From Corella eumyota (Eukaryota > Chordata > Ascidiacea > Phlebobranchia > Corellidae), in the NCBI GenBank assembly GCA_963082875.1, contig OY720101.1, positions 1,116,001 to 1,180,000 on the forward strand: a stretch of 64,000 bases of DNA, given 5' to 3'. The notes beneath the pieces are model-generated. The model saw only the letters and a program-made list of their open reading frames with translations, did no database searches and was not told the origin of the DNA. The position numbers and the translations under genes are program-made. Positions 14,198-25,503 of the stretch are shown here, in pieces; positions within the stretch are counted from its first letter, which is position 1, and every line of letters starts with the position of its first letter.

Positions 14198-14727
14198 TAT
14201 TTTAAACTTTCATTACTATTCTAAATGTAAATTTAAACTCAAAGGAATGTATAGCGATTGCTTATCAGAATTCCGAAGCAATTCTAAATTTTTAACCGCC
14301 AAATTTAAAACACAAACAACAGACAAAAGTTATGTGATATAAACTAGTATCCAACATATAAGATATTTAAATTTTATAAGTAAATGCAATTGATAATCAC
14401 TTAATAAAAGTTAACTCGTTTTTTTTCTTAATAAATTACCGTTTTTCGGATTCAATTTTCTTTGTTGACAACTTTTAAAATGCGAACCGTCCGTGCGTTT
14501 CTCTACAAATCAACCAACCGGAAAAAACTTATAAGATTTCTATGTTAAATTTAAATCGTTTTCAAAAATTTCAGCAGTTTTTTTCTGTAATCACATTAAC
14601 GGCCTTATAAATCTAATGATTAACGCAATTTATAGTGCGTAGCCTACAAAAACACAGTCTACATAGAAATAGTTACTTGTTTTTGCTAGGTATCTAGTTT
14701 TTGTTCCAAATTAGCCTGCGTAAAATC
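14198..14727. promoter_or_regulatory. Divergent promoter region TUBE1 / MLH3
   Basis: 530 bp between divergent ATGs with no coding signal. It has a modestly GC-richer core around 14480-14525 (CGAACCGTCCGTGCG), the likeliest core promoter. No convincing X-box was seen here. Confidence 0.4.
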
Positions 14728-17700
14728 ATGAAAAAGGTAAAACTACATAACACAAAAACACAGTCTGAACTGCGAAGTGGGGTAGCGATTACTACATTAA
14801 CCCAATGTCTTGAAGAGCTTGTTCAAAACAGTATTGATGCCAAGGCTACTTATATTCATATAGTTGTGAATTTGTCTACGCTAAGCATAAGTGTTAATGA
14901 CAATGGGCAAGGATTCAGTTTCAAAAATCTACAAATGGCAGGCAAGTAGAACAAAAATCTAAATGGGATTTTAAATAAAACTTTTTACTTTTTAAGGTAG
15001 CACACACTTGTTTGTAGCTTTAACTTGATGATTATTTTCAGGAAAACGTTATTCTACCAGCAAATGTACAAAAATAAATGACTTGAACTCAAATCTTGGT
15101 AGTTTTGGTTATAGAGGCGAAGCATTAGCAAGTATTGCTCAATTATCATCACAGCTTGAATTTAAAACATGTTCTAAAGACCAAAATACAATTTTATCTA
15201 AAACAATTTGGCAAAATTGCAAAATACACGATGAAATAAAACTAGATACTGCATCTAAAAACTTAGGCTATGGAAGTAGAGTTCAAGTAACTGGGTTGTT
15301 TAATAACTTTCCTGTTCGTAAAAAATGTTTTGATTCAACTTTCGAGTTAGAAAACATGAGAAAAACAATTGATAATATCGCGTTATCGCATCATAATGTG
15401 GAATTCTCGTTTATAGAAGATCAATCAAATACAAAATTTCATTACAAGAAATCAGCATCAACTAAACAAAGGTAAAACTACAATTTAGTAACTTTAATTT
15501 GCACAAAACATTTATAAAAACACTTTTGATGTTTTAGGTTTGGTCAAATATACGGCAAAATATATTCTAATACCAATTTAAAAGAGATAAACTACTCAAG
15601 TAAAAAGTTGAAGATTTCATCTGTAATTGGAACTAAACTATCTCCTTATTCATTATATCAACTAGTTTTTGTTAACAAAAGATATGTTAATGCAGTAAGT
15701 ATAATAACTTTAATATACATATGTTATTAAAGGCTGATAAAACAATTTATTAGAAATATAACCTGGGTTTACTTCATTAACTAGCCTGGGTCGACACAAA
15801 CAGTTGACCTGTAGCGCCAACTTGCAGACACACTTTTTATAGCAAACCTGATTTAAATCATTTTGGCTTATTCTTACTAAGGTTAACTTATTAAAGCTGT
15901 GTGTTACAGACAAAAATACACGAGAGTGTTAAGGAAATATTGGGTAAAATATTACATCAGAAAAGAACTGATGATCATGAATTTGACAAAAAATTAACTG
16001 GAAGTAAATTACATTTAGTTTACATTATTTTAATAACGTAAGTACAACCAAAAAACTCTGATTGTTTTTGCTTAAAATCTATAAATATTACAACCTTAAG
16101 CATATGTCTAAAAACTTGCATTTTATAAACTTAATAAAATAATTATTCGGAAGTTTGCAACTAAATTCAAAATATTACGTTGCCTAAAATACTTGAAAAA
16201 CCAACTGATTTTATATTGCTGATTTAGATGCCCTTATTCTTGGTATGATATAAGTTTAGAGCCAGCTAAAACAAAAATAGAATTTCGAAACCTGGATTTT
16301 ATTTTACTTTCTACAACATTGGTGTTAAAACAATTTCAACAACAACTATTTCAATCTCAAGTGATTGACAACAACAACAATTTTGTATGCTTTATAATAT
16401 CTGATTAAATTAATTCATCAGTCTTCTTGCTCAAAATATAATAATTCTATTACCGTTAATAAAACTTGGGTTAATAAGCCTATATATTACCAAAATATAC
16501 TTATTTTTGCCAGGATAAAACAAATATTTTTGCCAGGATAAAACGAAGACAACAGAAATTGTATCGGAAGAAGTTGATATTGAAACAGCCACTGACTTGG
16601 TTTGTATCATGGGTCGAAAAGCTGAGCTCAAAAGAAATAACAACCAATTTATCACACAACACTTTGTAAAACAAAAGAAATTTAAAAAAGTTAAAGACAA
16701 GATAAAAGAAAAAGAAAACTTACCAAGTTAGTTTGGTTAAAAACTTCTTAGCAACTGTAAAAGATAACTTAGATGGCAGTTAAAAGTTAAAACAACCACA
16801 ATTTTGCCTTTTTTATATAATAAATTTTATTTCAAGTTGGTTGGATCAAGAAATATGATCAACGACAAATGAAAACGTTTTACATTAACTTAATTACTGG
16901 AAATTCAAGTCATACAAAACCTGTACAGAATTATAAAGACATCAACAACAACGGTGAAACACATGGTAATATACATTACATAACAGCAACGTTACACACA
17001 AATTTGATTACCTAACCAGTAAGAAAAGTGTTTAATGCAGCACTGAAACCGTTTTTAGATTACACAAAACATAAATATGATATTCCTGAGGAATTTACAG
17101 TGAAATCCTTCCCAAGTTTTTTATCTGATGCCACCAAATCAGTATTACATACAAGCAGGTATAAAGAGGTAGAAGTTAAAAAAGATATTCTTGTTATGTT
17201 GTAGAATTGTAATAATTTTTAGGACACCTTCAGAATACAGCAATGCAGTTAATACTACAAACTTGAAGGATTTTAATAAAGAAATTGTTTTCAAACCAGA
17301 AGTAAGTACCCTATTTAAAAAGTAAAACATTTTGATTTAAACAATGTTTTAAATATGTTACTTTTTATTCAGAATCCAAGTTTTAAATTCCAATCAAAAT
17401 GTGAGGACAAAAAAGAAATCAAATTATCCAAAACTATTCTAAAAAATTTACAGGTTAAAACAAAATATAAACCCTTAACAAAAAAACAAACTAAGGATAC
17501 TTCTTGAATAAACCGATCTTTATATATTACAACATAAAGGTGATAGGCCAAGTTGATGACAAGTATATTTTATGTGTAAGCAATACTTTGGAACAGAAAC
17601 TAATCTTAGCTTTTGATCAACATGCTGTTCATGAAAGAATTAGATTGGAGACGTTTTTAAAAGGTTTGCTATTTAACAAATTTTTATACAAGTTTTAAAA

Positions 17701-18649
17701 GTAATTGTATAAGAAATTTTAACCTTAGATAAATTATAAAAATTAATTAAAAATAAATTTTATTATTTAGAATCTTACATAGACCCTGAACTAAAAGAAA
17801 ATATCAAATATCAGAAATTAAAAGAAACCTTAACTTTGGACTTTAATTCAATAGAGATAAGATCATTAGAATCGCAAGAAAAATATTTTAACAAATCTGG
17901 ATTATTTTATAAAATAAATGAAATAAATAAGGGTAATAAATATTAATAAAATGTATGTTAAAACTAAACTGAACTTGTAATATGTTTTGCAACTTTTTTA
18001 ATCATAAAACAACATTTAATTTAAATTTAGAAAAGCAAGTAACAATAACACATATACCATATCTACTTCAACCTTATACTGATAACTTGGAATCAATTAT
18101 TAAAGATTTGGTTACAGAGAGAATAGAGGTAAAGAAATATTAAGCAATTATAACAACTTTAAACCATTAAATTTTAAAACAATATACAGTAAACACAAAC
18201 TTTGTTAGTACCGTTGTTTGAAATATTTTTATTTTAGGCATTCTCAGTCAAAGGAAACACAAACTATTTGTCAAAAGTTTTATTTAATTTATTGTGCTCA
18301 AAAGCTTGCCATGGTAAGAAAAATGTTTTAAATATTTTACCAAATAAAAATTAAGTTTTTTAGATAGTTACATCATTAAATCACACACTAATAAATACTG
18401 AAAAGTAACCCCTTAAAAGATTTTAACTATTTTTATTTCTGACTTACAGGTGCAATAAGATTTGGTGATAAGTTAAACAACCAACAATGTAAGGACTTAC
18501 TTTTTAATTTATCTTTATGTGAATTACCTTTTCAATGTGCTCATGGAAGGCCTTCAGTTTATCCTATCACAACTTTACCAAACTTAATATCTCCACCCTT
18601 ACCTACTTCCAAATCACTTAATTTTAAGAAGCTGAAAGTTATAAAGTAG
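14728..18649 (+). CDS. MLH3: MLH3, MutL-gamma mismatch-repair and meiotic endonuclease subunit
   Basis: Fifteen exons: 14728-14941, 15042-15471, 15538-15694, 15910-16037, 16228-16384, 16537-16726, 16837-16965, 17020-17158, 17223-17301, 17373-17453, 17540-17663, 17771-17932, 18031-18128, 18238-18313 and 18450-18649. They sum to 2,364 nt, exactly 787 codons plus stop with all phases consistent. The GHKL ATPase part shows ELVQNSIDAKA (Glu30, Asn34), DNGQGF and SFGYRGEALASIA. The C-terminal dimer and nuclease part shows DQHAVHERIRLE at 594-605, the metal-binding DQHAx2Ex4E motif, and CELPFQCAHGRP. It should act with MLH1 as a nicking endonuclease in mismatch repair and meiotic crossover resolution. 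Human MLH3 is 1,453 residues; the disordered linker is much shorter here. Intron 1 is GC-AG. The first ATG in good context follows a non-ATG upstream extension. Confidence 0.93.
14942..15041 (+). other. GC-AG intron 1 of MLH3
   Basis: The intron begins GCAAGT and ends TTTTCAG. Only this junction keeps the frame through the conserved MutL block (MAG|KRYSTSKC). The nearest GT donor, 4 bp downstream, would shift the frame. Confidence 0.8.
16504..16537 (+). other. Tandemly duplicated 3' splice site, MLH3 intron 5
   Basis: The acceptor block TTTTTGCCAGGATAAAAC occurs twice, 23 bp apart (AG ends at 16513 and 16536). Use of the second keeps the MLH3 frame. Use of the first adds 23 nt and shifts to a frame that stays open about 40 codons before a stop. 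Confidence 0.75.
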
Positions 18650-19382
18650 CTATGAAGGATAGAACTGGATTAAAATTAACATGGTATTGGTATAGTAGAA
18701 CTTGGATAAAAACAATTATTAATAAAGTTAACCTATCTTAGTTAATCTATCTGTAATCATAATTATAATACAATAACATATTAATACTCAAAACTATTAA
18801 ATCTATGAAAATTTTGTAATCAAATATATTTATTTATTATTAAATGTATTGCATATAATCATTAACATACTGATTTGGAATAATAAAACACCTTTGATTA
18901 ATAATTAGGAAAAAAATGATTAGTAATTAAAAAAATTGATTAAACAAATAAAAACACTAAGGCCACAATTAAAATAAACATTGTATGTTAAATTTACAAA
19001 ATTAAATAAAATATTGTTTTTAAATAAGGAATACAATTGTATTTATATACAAACATGCTTATATAATACAAAAACCTTTGCATATATTTCTACACTGATG
19101 TTGTTTAAAATAGGAAGCATAAGTTACTGCACTTAAATTGCAAAATAAAGATAAAAACAAATTCAAGATAAGTAAATATTTTGAATTTAAAATAAAAGAC
19201 AGTTTAAATTGCAGTAGAAATGAAGATATTCGTACCATAATATATACAGTAAAAACTAATAAAAAATAAACACTTTTTAGGTAAAAGTAATTACCTAACT
19301 GACATGGATTGTGCAAAACACTATGACATCACTAAAAACCTTTTGTGATCTAACAATATACTGCATGTATACGACATCACAA
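18650..19382. other. Convergent 3' region MLH3 / ACSS3
   Basis: 733 bp of AT-rich DNA. A plus-strand AATAAA at 18721-18726 suits MLH3. No further gene is supported; a short minus frame here is made of low-complexity codons. Confidence 0.45.
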
Positions 19383-22300
19383 TCATTTTATATAATTTTG
19401 AACGATTTTTTCAAGTTGGGGATAAACTAATGGATCTTCAATAGTTGGGGAAATCTTGAAAAAAAATTAAAATAATTCAAAAAAACTTTAAAATATGTAA
19501 GCTTGGATATGAATTTTTATCCATTTAAACACATTACCTTATAAGGTTTATTATTACAAATAGCTTGCAAGGTATTTCTTGGAGTTTTTCCACTTCTGGT
19601 TTTCGGAAGTTTATCCACAAAAACCATATCTTTAAATGCAGCCACTGGTCCTATTTGGTTCCGAACCAATTTAATTATTTCATCCGATAACTTGGTTTTG
19701 TCAACGTTTTCTAAAAATAAAAGAATCAGTTGTAAAAATAGAAAAATGTGATAAAAATGGCCAAGTTAAATTTAATTCGAGTACTACACCAAGTTACAAG
19801 ATATTTTAGGATTCGGAACAGTATTTTTTGGGGGGTGCCAATAAAGTAAACCTAATGGATCAAATGGAACAAAGGAAGCACATAGATTAAACCCTTACTC
19901 CAACCCTTACCCACTTAAAATACATGTAACCTATTTAATCCTGTATATATTATAGGTACTGTATTTTGGTAATCAGTCACCACAGCTTTGCAAACACCTG
20001 AATGTGATTACCATACTTTCTATAAATTTGTTAATTTTCTCACCAGATTGAGCTACTATATATCCAAATGGAATTGAACCTTTCAACTTTTCATCTTTTG
20101 CAACAACTGCACATTCAACAACATCATTGTGGGAGTTTATAACCTAATCATAAAGAAAAAGATGTTGCCTATTATTACCATTAATAATCAATTATATAAG
20201 GCATAAGTTTACCAAAAAAGATGTACATAATATTAAAAAAGTAAGATATAAGTTGAGTAACAAAATTAACGTACAACAAAAAATATCTTGAGTAATTTTT
20301 AGTCACTTTTTTAATTTAAAAGATATTTATGCAACCATGTACCTCTTCAATATGACCACATGAGAGTCGATGACCTGCGACATTGATGACATCATCAGTT
20401 CGTGACATCACAGAGATGTAACCTTCTTCATCCATGATCCCAGCATCCATGGTGTCATAATATCCCTGTTTTAAAGAGAATACAATATAACTTAATATTG
20501 TTAGTGTTCAGGTTAATAGTTCAGAAGACTATGGTGATGGTAGTTTTAAAACACAATAGATTAGACTGTAACCAAAGATTCGTTATTTGGATTTCTATTT
20601 CTACTGAGTCGCTATAGTTTAACCGTTTAATTTTGTGTTAGACTACTAAGTAGTACCCAAGTCAGAATTTAAATTTTTTTGAAATGGAATACACTTAAAA
20701 CATAAATACAAATCTGTGAAATAAACTGAACTTACTGGATATCTTTTAAAGTAAGTATCTTCAAATCTCTGATCATTTTCCCACAGAGTCTGAAATGTTC
20801 CGAGAGGTAGAGGAAGTTTGGCCACTAGGTTTCCCAACTCTCCTCTTTCCACCTCTTCCCCTTTATGGTTCACCACTTTTACTAAGAAATATAAATTGAT
20901 ATAAAAAAAAATTTTATTTAAAAAAAATGGTGTTTAAAAGCATCATAAAAAACAATCTATTTAAAACTTTTTCGGGAACTAGCAACCATGATATTAGCTT
21001 ACTAAAAATCCAAGTTAAACTGAAAAACTTACAATATTTAATTGTTATTTAAATTAAAAAGTACTTATTTTTATAAAGGTAAAATTAAAATAAAGAAACT
21101 GTTTTTAAAAACAAAACAAAAAATAGCACCTCTATGCCTAACCTTTTTTTCACCAAGCTTAGAATTTAAACAAAGGTGTCACTCTACTAATATACCAAGC
21201 TTGAGCAAAGAAAATTACAAAATTAAATCTACACTGAATAAAACCAAATTAACACAACTTACAGTCCCACCCCGGTACACACAACCCAGTACTCCCATAA
21301 GGTGGGTCCAACTTATTCCCCAACCCTGCACAAGTTGACGTGATTGGGTGACCAGTCTCGGTTTGCCACCAATGATCAAGCACCGGGACCTCGTTGAACG
21401 CTTGTTTTGACCACTTGGCGGTGTCAGTGTCACAATGTTCGCCAGCAACAAAAAGAGTCCGCAAACTGAGGATAAAATTAAAGTTATGAAAATAATAATC
21501 AACCTTTAAAAAGAAAAAGGATAAAAATTAAATAATTACACTAAATTAACAAAAGGTTTTACTTTGACTCATTAATATGAAACTATCATTAATTTAAAAT
21601 AACGTTACCTTGAAAGATCAAATTTCTTGCCCAGCTGGGCGCTAGGGTCGACTCCTTTAATCGACCTTAAAGCAGTTGGTGCAACAAACAAACAAGTTAC
21701 TTTATGATCCTCAATAATTCGGAAGAATGATGAAGCATCTGGGGTACCTACTGGTTTGCCCTGTAAGAAGATATATTAAAATTAAAGATATTAATCTTTA
21801 AATTGGTGATGGCACAAACTAAAAGTTAAAAACATTAAATACAAAAATTTACTCAAAATTTAATTTATTAGAACTAAATAGTATTTATATGCATATGCTA
21901 AAGTTTATGCTAGTTACTATTGCAAAAATTAAAGATGAATAAAATTAACAGCAGTGAAAATTAATAAATACTAATGGCAGCTACTCATAAGAAGTTTAAT
22001 TGCAAATAAGAATTATTGAAAATGAGGGCAATTTACCTCATATAAAACAGAAGGTGACCCATATAAGAGAGGGGCATGGGCACCGTAAGAATGTCCAACT
22101 GCCCAACCCAAGTCAGCTGCAGCCCAAAAAATCTAAGAATTAGGTTTTGATTAAATGCATGCTATAATTAGTGGGTTGTTGCTAAGGATCAAAATGTATT
22201 TTTAGTGAAAATAGGTTTTAAAAATCAATAGGACAAATAATTGTATTTCAATTCCCATTTTTAAATTTTAAATTTTCATTTCTTAAATATTAAATTTACT

Positions 22301-24991
22301 AATTGAGTTACAATTGTTGATTTCAGTTTAAATTTAAAGTAAAAAAAAAAACTTGAATTAAGATTGTTTACATCAACCCATATAACCTATTTTCACCACA
22401 AAACACTACTTGAAATTACATCAAGCAAAAGTTGTTCTACAAACAAGCTAATACCTCAAACATAAGAGTCGTTGCACCATAAACTAATGGTGCATGACAA
22501 ATATAAGAATGACCAACTATCCAACCTAAATCTGATGCTGACCAAAATACCTTGGCCATATCAAGTTAACATTAAAATATAAACTAAAAATCTTTAATAA
22601 GGTGGTTCGGTCGTAGAGTTTCTTTTTTAATTATGTTGGAATTTTCCCAACTTGCACAAGGATATCATTATTTTAAAAATTGGTCAAGTAGTTTTTGAGA
22701 TATCTGGATTTAAAAGTAATAGGGAAAGTCCCAACGCGCGCGAGTCACGTGACGCACGACGTCATCGTCGTAAGATCATATACTGGCAGGCATAGAAAAA
22801 TGACCTTATTTTGTCCTCTCTGAGCCGTTTGTTGTACTTTTTTTTAATTTTTTTTTGCAGAAAACAAACTTAACATAAAAGCAATATTTAGCCGTATCTT
22901 TTAAAGTAATTTTACAGTAGTTTTAACTTTTTAACAGATCTTACCTCTCCTGGGTTGACATCATAAATCGCTTTCATACTCCAATGTAGAACTACTGAGT
23001 GACCTGCAGTTGGTCTCACAACTGCTTTTGGTAATCCAGTTGTCCCTTTAATAAGTTAAAATAAACTTAAATGACAAGGTAAACATGTTCTTAAATTAAC
23101 AACATTTTTATGATTAAAGTACAAGTTGCGCAAGTTATAACAGCAATAGGAATACAAGAATATAATTATACTTAAATGACATCTTTTAGAAAATGCATTG
23201 AAAAGTATAGGTTAATATGTTGGTTATTTATCCTCACATTTGTAGTTTTTACAGTAACTTAACTAACAACTACCTGATGTGTACAACAAATACATCGGGT
23301 GATTTGACTCCACTGGAACACAATCATGGGGTTTTCCCTCATCTAATACCACATCCCAATCCAAATCTCGACCTGGTATCAAAGTAGCAGGCTCCTAATT
23401 AAATACAAGAATTTGGTTTATGTAGCTAATAACTGTAAACTAAAATCAATGCAAAGCATCAGGAATTAAACGGCTGACTTACCAAGTTGGGTCTCTGATA
23501 TATAATTGTGTGCAAAGGTTTGTGGGTGGCTTGGTTAATGGCTTCATCTAACATTGGTTTGTATCTCACTATTCTTGAAGGTTCAACTCCACAACTTGCT
23601 GATATTATTACTCTATAATAAAGGTTTTAAATAAAATTACAAAACCATGAGTCACATATTATATATATATATTTAAATAAATTAAACTTTGTTTCAAAAT
23701 TAAATAAAAGTTGTGTTTAATTTTTATTTTCATAAAGGGTTATATATAATAGGTATAATTAATATAAAATAGGTTATGTAGATGGGTATTTTTTGGTAAA
23801 ATACTAAATGATAATTTATAGTAGAAATCTAAAACTTTTTTAAAGTTTAAATGAAGTTTGAACACGAAGTAAGTACTTAGGTCTACAATTATCAATTCTG
23901 ACAGATAACTCCTTGGATGCAAATCCTCCAAACACAACAACATGAATTCCCCCCAATCTTATTGTGGCTAACATGGATATAACCGCCTGTTAAACCATTA
24001 ATATTTAAATGTGGTTAAACATAACATAACAATTTAAACATTAGACATTTTCTATAATGCAACTGTTAAGTTATAAATTTTAAAATAAATATATTGTTAG
24101 TTATTACCTGTGGAACCATTGGCATATAAACCATCACTCTATCTCCCTTTTTTACTCCTAATTTGGACAACATACCAGCTAATTTAGATACCTTAAAACA
24201 AAATAAAAATTTTTGTTCATGTCCATATGATTTTACTTATTAAAAACATACATAGGCAGAGGCCTAAATTTTTTTACGCTTTCATACAGTTTACATCATT
24301 TTTTAACAAGAATTAATTTAAATAAACTTTATTTTGTAACATTTTAACCTCATTTTGTAGTTGTTGATAAGATATCTTAGTAATAGAATTAGTGACAGGA
24401 CTGTCATGAATAATTGCAATTTGATCTCCCCTCCCTTCACCTACATGTTTGTCTATTGAGTTGTAACAATGACTTAATTCACCCCCTGAAAACCTGGGGT
24501 TAAAAAGAGATATTTACATTTTTTTTAGGAAATCAAAATATGCAAAAAAAAAACTTTTTTTTGAAATCTTAATTTACCATTTTGTAAAAGGAGGATTTGA
24601 ATGATCAACTACAGAATTCCATTTTTTAAACCAAGTTAATTTTTCAGCTGCTTCCGCCCAATATTCGTCAGCTTTGTTGATACTTCGATCATAATGAGTT
24701 TTATATCCAACCTTTGTTTAACAGAATCAGTTAACATATTAAACAACAGAGCTTTAAAGTTTTACAAAGAAATTAGTTGTATATTTAAACTCAACTATTA
24801 ACTTGCTTATTTTAAAAAAATATACAGATCTTTTATTTTTAAATTTTTTAGAGTTTTTAATAAATAAATGTTCAAGTTACAAAAGTATAACTTACTTTAG
24901 TTTGGCAAAGAAAACTTGAAGGTGAAACTCTTTTTACAGAGGTAAATTTCGAATAAGAATTCCTTAAACTTGAATTTAATAAAACCTTCAT
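19383..24991 (-). CDS. ACSS3: ACSS3-like mitochondrial short-chain acyl-CoA synthetase
   Basis: About 15 exons plus one alternative exon, ATG at 24989-24991, stop at 19383-19385. Exons lie near 24896-24991, 24577-24712, 24349-24496, 24108-24192, 23877-23988, 23483-23612, 23272-23396, 22945-23046, one of 22455-22550 or 22037-22132, 21610-21761, 21262-21466, 20735-20881, 20340-20467, 20043-20143, 19538-19709 and 19383-19458. The N-terminus ([20 protein letters not shown]) is basic and Ser-rich, fitting a mitochondrial presequence. Adenylate-forming motifs: [16 protein letters not shown] (P-loop), [25 protein letters not shown] and KTRSGKTPR (catalytic Lys). It should activate propionate or acetate to acyl-CoA via acyl-AMP. 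The C-terminal [11 protein letters not shown] matches vertebrate ACSS3 rather than ACSS1/2. Exon edges outside the alternative pair are approximate. Confidence 0.9.
22037..22132 (-). CDS. ACSS3: ACSS3 alternative exon B (32 codons)
   Basis: An exact 96-bp exon with acceptor TTCTTAG and donor GTAAAT, phase 0 at both ends. It codes for a second version of the acyl-pocket segment: ...[19 protein letters not shown]..., ending SVLYE. It is the downstream member of the pair in transcript order. About 60% of residues match exon A, so this is an old, selected duplicate rather than a fresh copy. Confidence 0.85.
22455..22550 (-). CDS. ACSS3: ACSS3 alternative exon A (32 codons)
   Basis: An exact 96-bp exon with acceptor GGCCAAG and donor GTATTA, phase 0 at both ends. 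It codes for ...[19 protein letters not shown]..., ending TLMFE, the version closest to vertebrate ACSS3 and other acetyl-CoA synthetases. It is first in transcript order. The acceptor tract is weak (few pyrimidines), which suits regulated splicing. Confidence 0.85.
22597..22850. repeat. CpG-dense insert in the ACSS3 intron upstream of the exon pair
   Basis: In AT-rich surroundings this block has about ten CpGs within 50 bp (about 22731-22775), including the 10-bp palindrome GTCACGTGAC, GACGTC and an E-box CACGTG. Its edges (starting near AAGGTGGTTCGGTCG) look unlike the flanking intron, suggesting an inserted mobile or repeat sequence; no clear terminal repeats were seen. A regulatory element is the alternative. 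Confidence 0.4.
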
Positions 24992-25503
24992 TTTAAATTA
25001 AATAATAATTACAAAAAAAAATCTAAAAGACCTAAAATAAACAGAACAACGTTATTTTCTTATCGTATTTATCTGTTTATCAATTTTAATAAAAGTACGT
25101 AAGCTAGTCAAATCTCATTAATAATAGCTTAACACATATAGATTAGATACCTTAATATATATAGAAATTTTATTAATTACAAAATGTAAACATTACAGCA
25201 GAAAAAAACTTTAGTCAGCGATTTTGATATTGCTGATGTCAGCTTTTTTGATGGGTAGGCACTTTTCTCAAAACATATTTTAATAAAAAGTATCTTTTAA
25301 TAAAATTTATTAAGTTTGCATTTCAGTATTAAAACTGCTTAAATTAAAACTTGATAAATATCCACAACTGTAAAACAATGTTTTTATTAATAAAAAAGTC
25401 GAACAATTTCATGACTTTAGAAAAAACGCATGCCAAAAATTAAACTAGCACGAATACTTTTTAGTACGAATAATGGTTTTTAAACAAGCACATAAAAGTT
25501 AAA
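24992..25503. promoter_or_regulatory. Intergenic DNA, ACSS3 promoter side
   Basis: 512 bp between the ACSS3 ATG and the stop of the next minus-strand gene. AT-rich, no coding signal. It should contain the CAP/TSP1 gene's 3' UTR and the ACSS3 promoter. Confidence 0.35.

Noticed and set aside
16504-16536. First copy of the duplicated MLH3 acceptor as the main splice site
   Set aside because: It shifts the MLH3 frame, whereas the second copy makes the 15-exon model sum exactly to 787 codons plus stop.
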